Source of the DNA: Paraspadella gotoi
Taxonomy: Eukaryota; Chaetognatha
Length of the DNA: 64,000 bases
Direction: 5' to 3'
NCBI GenBank assembly: GCA_051294375.1
Contig: CM119265.1
Coordinates: 25,255,132 to 25,319,131 of the forward strand
Shown here: piece after piece, positions 58,130 through 64,000 of the stretch
Layout: every line of letters begins with the position of its first letter
Numbering within the stretch: position 1 is the first letter of the stretch
Notes under the pieces: generated by a model
Told to the model about the DNA's origin: nothing
Seen by the model: only the letters and a program-made list of their open reading frames with translations
Database searches by the model: none
Position numbers and translations under genes: made by a program

Positions 58130-58595
58130 GTCATTTGAGGTCGCGTCACGCCGCGCGCCAAATTCCCTTAACGGCGCGCTCTTGATTCTTTATACTGCGC
58201 GCGCACGATTCCATCACGCGCACACTATTCAGTTTAAGGCGCGTAACACAATACAACTGAAAGCGCGCAACCAAATCAATTTATGGCGCACGGCAAATTT
58301 CCTTAACGGCGCTCTCTTGATTCGTTATACTGCGATTCTATCACGTGCACCCTATTTTATTTAAAGCACGCTCCTAATTTCGTTTAAGGCGCGCACCCAA
58401 TTCCTTTTAAAGCGCGCACCAAATTCTCTTAACGGCGCTCTCTTGATTCTTTATAAGGTGCGCGCACCATTCTTTCCCACGCACCCAATTTTATTTGAGG
58501 CGTGTGACAAATTTCCCGCTCTTGATTCTTTATATTGCGCGTGCACGATTCTCTCTGAAGGCGCGCGCTCATTTCAATTTTTGACGCGTGCCTTT
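58130..58595. repeat. Decayed satellite, units of about 24 bases with GCGCGC
   Basis: AAGGCGCGCACC, then AATTTNNTTTAA recurs with decay, interrupted by larger blocks (CTCTTGATTCTTTATACTGC appears three to four times). It is strikingly rich in GCGC in an AT-rich region. Confidence 0.7.
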
Positions 58596-58599
58596 AACT

Positions 58600-59690
58600 T
58601 GTTCACAGAATTCACTTTTTTTACTGTTCATAATTGTCTTTTCAAAAGTTTACTAATTACTTTAGTTTTACTTTTGTTCCTTCTGCAAAGTTACTTTTTT
58701 CTTCGTGAATCTCAACGATTTTCCAAACTCCGACCTCACATCCTTTCTTAATTATTAATACGCAACCAACGTTCTTCACAAGATAAACTTTCTTTATTCA
58801 GTAATTCGCTTCACCAAATTTCTGTCTTCACTCATTGAGGCCCAACTCTCCGCCTACCAATTTTGCTTACACAGATATGCTCACCATGAGCCTTTTTCGG
58901 CTCATTACCCGTCATCGCCAAGTGAACTTAACCCTACGACCGTGTCAAATTTTGACTTTCCCGCCGATCCGATTCCTTTCTTTACCTCGAGCGACCCGCT
59001 CAAAACCATCTGCCTCCTATCCCCCCCTCCTCTTTAGCTGCTGTGAACATCAAGTATTGAAGGTTAACAGTGAAAAGAAACTCGACAAGTGTAACTCATT
59101 GTTGTCGTTGTTCTCCTTCTTCCATTTTTTCGCTTCGGCGGTCGTCATTGAGTTTGTTTTGGTTGTCGTCGTCGTCGTCGCGTCGTCGTCGTCGTCGTCG
59201 GTCGTTTCGTTTGTTTTTTTTCCACCAACGATTTCCCTTTTCCCCTAAACCACTCTTCTCTCCCCCGTTTCTTCTCTTCCCCCCCCCCGCAAATTTTCAT
59301 TTCGATAACAAAAATAAACGGGAAATGAAAGGGGGGGGAGAGGGGGGGGAGGGGGGTGGGGAGTTTCGGGCTTAATTTCAAAGCGCCTGCGGAATTATCA
59401 GTTGAAGGCCATCAGTCATTCCAGTCATTCTCCCTTTCGCTCTCCTCTCCACCAGCCACTTCGGCCCGTCCGCTCACCCCCGCTCCCTCGCCTCTTTCCG
59501 ATGTTTTCCCTCTTTAATGTTTTGTTTTTCCTTTTTGTTTTCTGGGGGTTTTTTTTTAAGGTTTTTTTTTTTTGGAGGAAGGTTTTCTGTTATTCTTCGG
59601 TCGAGCCGAAGTTTGATTGGGAGAGAAATTAGTGCGTTAAAATTTGCGTTGGGTGTTTGATTGAGATGTTTTGTCGTCTGTCCTTTTTTT
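58600..59690. other. No gene seen
   Basis: Includes a CGTCGTCGTCG tract (59167-59200), and G-run / C-run patches (59278-59360). Confidence 0.5.
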
Positions 59691-59692
59691 TT

Positions 59693-59764
<72 letters not shown>
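59691..59764. repeat. (CTTT)n microsatellite
   Basis: About 18 CTTT units. Confidence 0.97.
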
Positions 59765-60449
59765 ATCTATTTATTAATTTTTAATTTTTTCTTTCTTTCT
59801 ATTTTTCTTTCTTTCCTTTCTATCTTTCTTTCTTTCTATCCTTCTTTCCTAAAAAGAAAATGACTCAATCGAAAAAGTATGAAAACATCAGATGTTTGTG
59901 AAAATGAAACTTGTCTCGGCCCGGGTTGGATGGCTTTCGTTCTGAGATGTCAAACGTTTAAATTAAATTCTACGACAAGATTTAAAAAAAAAAAAGGAAA
60001 ATTCCATGGCAGAATTTTATGACGAAAAAAGTTTATGACGAATTTCTGACAGGCGTAACGCTCCGAACGACGGCGAGGTATTAAATTCTCTCCAACGAGG
60101 AGGATTTAACTTACTTAAACTCATTTAAACTTTTAAAATCTGGGAAAATATTTTAATTGCAATGTCTCTTAATAAAACGGAGAATATATAACGAAATTAC
60201 TCGCTTTTTTTTCGAATATATTTAACATTGGTCGATTCCATCTGGCTCTGGACCAATCAGAGCGCTGTATTCCATTTTTGGTGATTTCTCCCCGAGTCTA
60301 TGATCCGATTCGGTCCGGTTCCATTTGATTACATCTTTTGAGTTTCGAGATCTTCTGTAACGGTAATGTCACATTATCCTATTCAACTTTGTATATAATC
60401 ATGGTCTGCCTTAAGAACCATGATAGAATTTCCATGGCTGCACAGTACA

Positions 60450-60620
60450 CATTGATAAACAGGATTACCCGACCACCCATAACCATAACCTCCGCAGCTA
60501 CTGGAGATTACTCGACAACTACGATCAAGTTTCCCCGGCGCCGCAGTTATAAACAGGATTACTCGACAAACCCATAACCATGGCAACGCAACTACGATCA
60601 AGTTTCTATGGCAACGCAAT
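60450..60620. repeat. Tandem duplicate with ATGGCAACGCAA motifs
   Basis: ATAAACAGGATTAC.CGACAA then CCCATAACCAT, and ACTACGATCAAGTTTC, each occur twice. Two sites (60574-60587 and 60602-60615) resemble RFX X-boxes (GTTNCCATGGCAAC), matching 11 and 12 of 14 positions. No neighbouring gene is known. Confidence 0.4.
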
Positions 60621-61117
60621 AACGATGAGGCTCAACCTTTTGTCGCTCCATAACTTTTTCGCGTCGACGAGCGGGAGACGATTTTTGACGCGAGAGGGTG
60701 ACACTTTTTCTTTCTTTTTTTTTCTTTCTTTTTTTTTTCCCCCATCTATCATAAAAGCTTCATAGCCCCCTTCCTCCTCCTCATTTCTCCCCTCCTCCTC
60801 ATCCCTCCCTCCTCCTCCTTTCCCCCTCCTCTTCCTTCCCGCCCTGTGTTTATCTTGATGTTTCATTTACGTCGCTCTATTTTTAAAATAATAATTTTTC
60901 ATGAAAAAATTTAAAAAAAAAAATCCTGATTAAAAAAAAATCTTTATATACAAGCGTTTCGGTCTTTTTCCGTTTAAATTCATCGCACGCACGCGCGTTC
61001 GATAGATTTTTAGAAATTTCATTAGTCGCTGAAATACGTCCGACGTTCTGACAAAACTAACAAATGCTAAGAAGTGCTAAGTACGTAATAAGTTTTCATC
61101 CTTCATCAATCCGAAAT

Positions 61118-61228
61118 TTCTTTCCTGATCTTGAGACCGGGCTTGCGGGGTTTTTTCCAGGCTTCAAAGGCGGTTTAAAGCCGTCCTCACGTTTCCCATA
61201 AAGTATGTACCTCGCTGAGATCGATAGT
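61118..61228 (-). mobile_element. tRNA-derived SINE, family 1, copy 4 (fragment)
   Basis: Minus strand: GAGGTACATACTTTATGGG, AACGTGAGGACGGCTTTAAA, CCGCCTTTGAAGCCTGGAAA, then AAGCCCGGTCTCAAG; only the body centre of the family remains. Confidence 0.6.
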
Positions 61229-61554
61229 GGAACTACAATATGCATATGCAGGGCGAACAGAGCAATACTCGCTAAATTCACCTAAAAAACAAATCATGTT
61301 GTCAATGAACTTTCGAACAGTACACAAGAAATCCCATCACGACTTCTTTGTCAGTCACAAATTTCCATTTTGCTCGCAAAGAAATTTTCAATCAGGCGTC
61401 GACCTCCGTCTATTTTTAGCATCTTTGCATCTGAGGAGATTTCATCTCAGATTCGAACAGAAGACGATTTTTCTTTTTTTGTAGAAAGTTTTCGTCGTTG
61501 TTGTTGTTGCCAATGTAAAAAGTAAGCTGGATAAATTATAATAAATGTAAAACT

Positions 61555-62008
61555 GACGAGTCATCAACAATCTCCGTTCTTCCAAGTCTTTCGCTGACAA
61601 TATCCGTTCTTCCAAGTCTCTTGGCAATAACCACCATTCTTCCAAGTCTTTTGCTGACAATATCCGTTCTTCCAAGTCTCTAGACAAAAATCTCCATTCT
61701 TTCAAATCTCTAGCTGACAATATCTGTTCTTCCAAGTCTCCAGACAAAATTCTTTGTTATTCCAAGTTTTTTGCTTACAATCTCCGTTCTTCCAAGTCAC
61801 TTGACAAAAATCTCCATTATTCCAAGTCTCTAGACAAAAATATCCATACTTCCAAGACTCTCACCGACAATCTCCGTTCTTCCAAGTCTTTTGCTGACAA
61901 TCTCCGTTCTTCCAAATCTCTTGACAAAAATATCCATTCTTCCAAGTCTCTTGCTGACAATCTCCGTTCTTCCAAATTTCTAGCTGACAATCTTCATTCT
62001 TCCACGTC
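61555..62008. repeat. 30-base minisatellite (TCTCCGTTCTTCCAAGTCTC)
   Basis: About 15 units of TTGACAAAAATCTCC then ATTCTTCCAAGTCTC alternating with a GCTGACAATATCCGTTC variant. Units of 30 bases keep frame (DLEERILSAK on the minus strand), but in-frame stops occur in the upstream units, so coding is unlikely. Confidence 0.92.
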
Positions 62009-62029
62009 ATTCTCACGCTTTAGCCGACG

Positions 62030-62142
62030 ACGTTACGTGTCAAATCCACGTCATTATGCGTCAAACCGACGCCATTTCGCGTCAAACCGACGCCATTTTG
62101 CGTCAAATCCACGTCATTTTGCGTCGAACCGACGCCACTTTT
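62030..62142. repeat. Tandem array of about 21 bases (ATTTTGCGTCAAACCGACGCC)
   Basis: Five units of GCGTCAAACCGACGCCATTT and the related GTCAAATCCACGTCATTATGC. Confidence 0.9.
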
Positions 62143-62225
62143 TTCTCAATTCCGTTTTTAGATTTCGTTTCCTCCACCGACAGGCTGTCATTCGTCAGTC
62201 AGTCAATTAGTCTTCCTTGAGTTCC

Positions 62226-62229
<4 letters not shown>

Positions 62230-62276
<47 letters not shown>

Positions 62277-62388
62277 ACCCTCCTCTCTATTCTCATTTTT
62301 AATCTTTTTCTCTCTCCCTAGACAACGGTTTGAGTCACTAGCGATCTTAAGCTCTCTTTCTCTAACTCTGTCTCTCTCTCTCTCTCTC

Positions 62389-62424
<36 letters not shown>

Positions 62425-62568
62425 ATTCTTTCTCTCTTCATACCTTCCCACTCTCTCTCATTCTAATTTTTATTCTTTCTCTCATCCCTGTCAACGGTTT
62501 GCGTCCCTAGCGATCTTAAGCTTATCTTCTCTCTTCTCTCTCTCGTCTCTCTTCTCTCTCTCTCTCGT

Positions 62569-62618
<50 letters not shown>
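62230..62618. repeat. Series of (CT)n tracts within a local duplication
   Basis: CT tracts at 62230-62270, 62370-62425 and 62573-62618. The segment with GACAACGGTTTGAGTCACTAGCGATCTTAAGCT (62320-62352) recurs at 62488-62522, so about 170 bases are duplicated. Confidence 0.9.
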
Positions 62619-62699
62619 ACGCGCTGCGCGCCTCGTCTCACTTCTTCCGATTTTCGCGATTTCTCGAGTGAGACTTTGAATTCCTTTTTTGCGTCTCAT

Positions 62700-62870
62700 T
62701 CTATATTATCTACGTGTTGTCACTTTCATCGGTTCAATTTTATCAGTTTCATTGCTTCCGTTTTAACAGTTTCATTGCTTCCGTTTTAACAGTTTCATCG
62801 CTACCATTTGATCAGTGTCACTGCTTTGATATTATCATTTTTATGGTTACCATTTTATCACTTTTAACAT
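62700..62870. repeat. Tandem array, unit 21-24 bases (TTTCATCGCTTCCATTTTA)
   Basis: CAGTTTCATTGCTTCCGTTTTAA-type units, decaying to the right. Confidence 0.85.
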
Positions 62871-62932
62871 TACCATTGCGAGAATTTTTTTCTTTTCCAT
62901 GTTTATCGAATTGAGATTGAGATAAAGACGAA

Positions 62933-62973
62933 GTCTTTTACAACAACAAAATCTCATCGTTGTTGTAAAAGAC
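62933..62973. repeat. Perfect 15-base inverted repeat between two array blocks
   Basis: GTCTTTTACAACAAC and its exact complement flank an 11-base loop. Immediately beyond it on the minus strand lies GATGAAGAGTCGAAACATG, similar to the motif at 26991-27026. Confidence 0.85.
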
Positions 62974-63059
62974 ATGTTTCGACTCTTCATCTGCGAGCAA
63001 AAAATATGTCCGATTTTTATTAAATCTCACACTAACAGCAAAAAAGAATGGCTAACTAC

Positions 63060-63270
63060 AATGTAAACACTACCATTTAATCTGTTTTATCGCTTCCATT
63101 TTACAAGTTTTATCACTTCCATTTTATTAGTTTCATCACTTCTCTTTTATCAGTTTTATTTCCTTCATTATAACAGTTTCATCGCTTCAATTTTATCAGT
63201 TTCATCGCTTCATTTTTATCAGATGTATTGCTTCCTTTTTATTACTCCCATCGCACCTATTTTATCACTT
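63060..63270. repeat. Second block of the TTTCATCGCTTCCATTTTA array
   Basis: Same unit as 62700-62870, resuming after the inverted repeat and about 90 bases of other sequence. Confidence 0.85.
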
Positions 63271-63771
63271 ATCATCGCATTTCATCTTTTTTCGTTCAGA
63301 TGTTTTCTAACCGTTTCTCCCACAGTTTTTTCGATGACAATTTAGTTTGATGGTTTCTTAAACTGTTTAAACATTAACTTGTACATTTTTCTTTATTGAA
63401 AACGTCAGAGAGTGAGAAAGATGATTATTTCATTTAATCATGTTTTTTTACATCAAAACTGATTTTTATTACAGAACGAATTCAGCTTAGCCATAGCCTT
63501 TATTTGCTGTCATGTTTTTCTCTTTTCAGAAAGGATATCAAACGCTTTTTTTTTTCACTCGATTGCTTTTTTTTTCCCGCATCAATCGCCACGTCATTTT
63601 TATTATTTGCCGTTCAAGCGCCATCTACGATTCTACAATCTCTTTTCTCGTTTCCTATGTTTAATTCGACGAAAAAATAAAAAGTAAAAAATAAAACAGT
63701 CAGAAAAACATCATTGGCCAAAGTAACAAGTTTTCCTTTTATTTTCTTTTACTACTTCTTTCACTATTTTA

Positions 63772-63772
63772 T

Positions 63773-63852
<80 letters not shown>
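63772..63852. repeat. (TTTC)n microsatellite
   Basis: About 20 TTTC units near the right end of the window. Confidence 0.97.
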
Positions 63853-64000
63853 AATTTCTTTCTATCTTTCTCTCTCTCTCTTTCTATCACTATTCCTGCA
63901 ATTTCTCATTAACAACCGCGCTGATTCAAACTCTTAGTCTCATATGACTCGCGTTTCCTCCGTCAAATTTGCACCTGTCTGATTTTCGACCCTTTGTGTT

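Noticed and set aside
61442-61747. Frame with ten-residue DLEERILSAK repeats
   Set aside because: A 30-base minisatellite; stops occur in the same frame in the neighbouring units, and no flanking exon exists.

Overview
This is a gene-poor, AT-rich, very repeat-dense animal (metazoan) nuclear contig. Evidence: U2-type introns (GT/AG) with exons of 118-218 bases, a canonical eukaryotic tRNA-Asp gene with a pol III T-run, tRNA-derived SINEs, long CT/GA, AAT, ATTT, CTTT and CGT microsatellites, and many decayed minisatellites. No bacterial or viral gene organisation is present. The protein resembles invertebrate beta-1,3-galactosyltransferases; a protostome such as a crustacean or mollusc would fit the microsatellite load, but this is only a guess. 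Seven runs of N mark assembly gaps.

The main gene is a GT31 (beta-1,3-galactosyltransferase family) type II Golgi enzyme on the minus strand, about 28.7 kb down to 10.5 kb. I could reconstruct six coding exons whose splice phases all agree: 28716-28575, 27508-27386, 21088-20932, 16812-16695, 11778-11604 and 10694-10477. One further exon, between the DDD exon and the next, is predicted to lie in the N gap at 15048-15294; a splice donor sits on the gap edge. The visible parts add up to 310 residues, so the whole protein would be about 340.

Other coding material is slight. The left edge (2-562, plus) carries the end of an unidentified membrane protein with a nearby AATAAA, and a possible further exon lies at 912-1013. 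A second signal-anchor exon (30208-29997, minus) lies upstream of the GT31 gene, but its splice phase does not fit exon 2. A tRNA-Asp gene is at 54860-54931 (minus).

The assembly has two large structural oddities, both touching the GT31 gene. (1) An inverted repeat of about 9.5 kb (arms about 1785-6422 and 6848-11252, with a 425-base loop) contains the intact last exon in its right arm and a frameshifted mirror copy at 2385-2612. (2) A direct tandem duplication of about 5.5 kb (27531-33062 and 33073-38812) repeats exon 1 and the upstream signal-anchor exon; the second copy is riddled with single-base indels. The indel-rich copies look more like unpolished long-read sequence or allelic duplication than old functional duplications.

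Layout: 0-1.8 kb membrane-protein end; 1.8-11.3 kb inverted repeat; 11.3-28.7 kb GT31 introns filled with minisatellites, SINEs and TIR elements; 27.5-38.8 kb duplicated 5' region; 38.9-64 kb almost entirely simple repeats, decayed satellites and dispersed elements plus the tRNA gene. Dispersed families recognisable within the window are: a tRNA-derived SINE of about 300 bp (four copies), a second tRNA-like SINE head, a short terminal-inverted-repeat element with a telomere-like decayed interior (at least four copies), and two further unnamed repeats.
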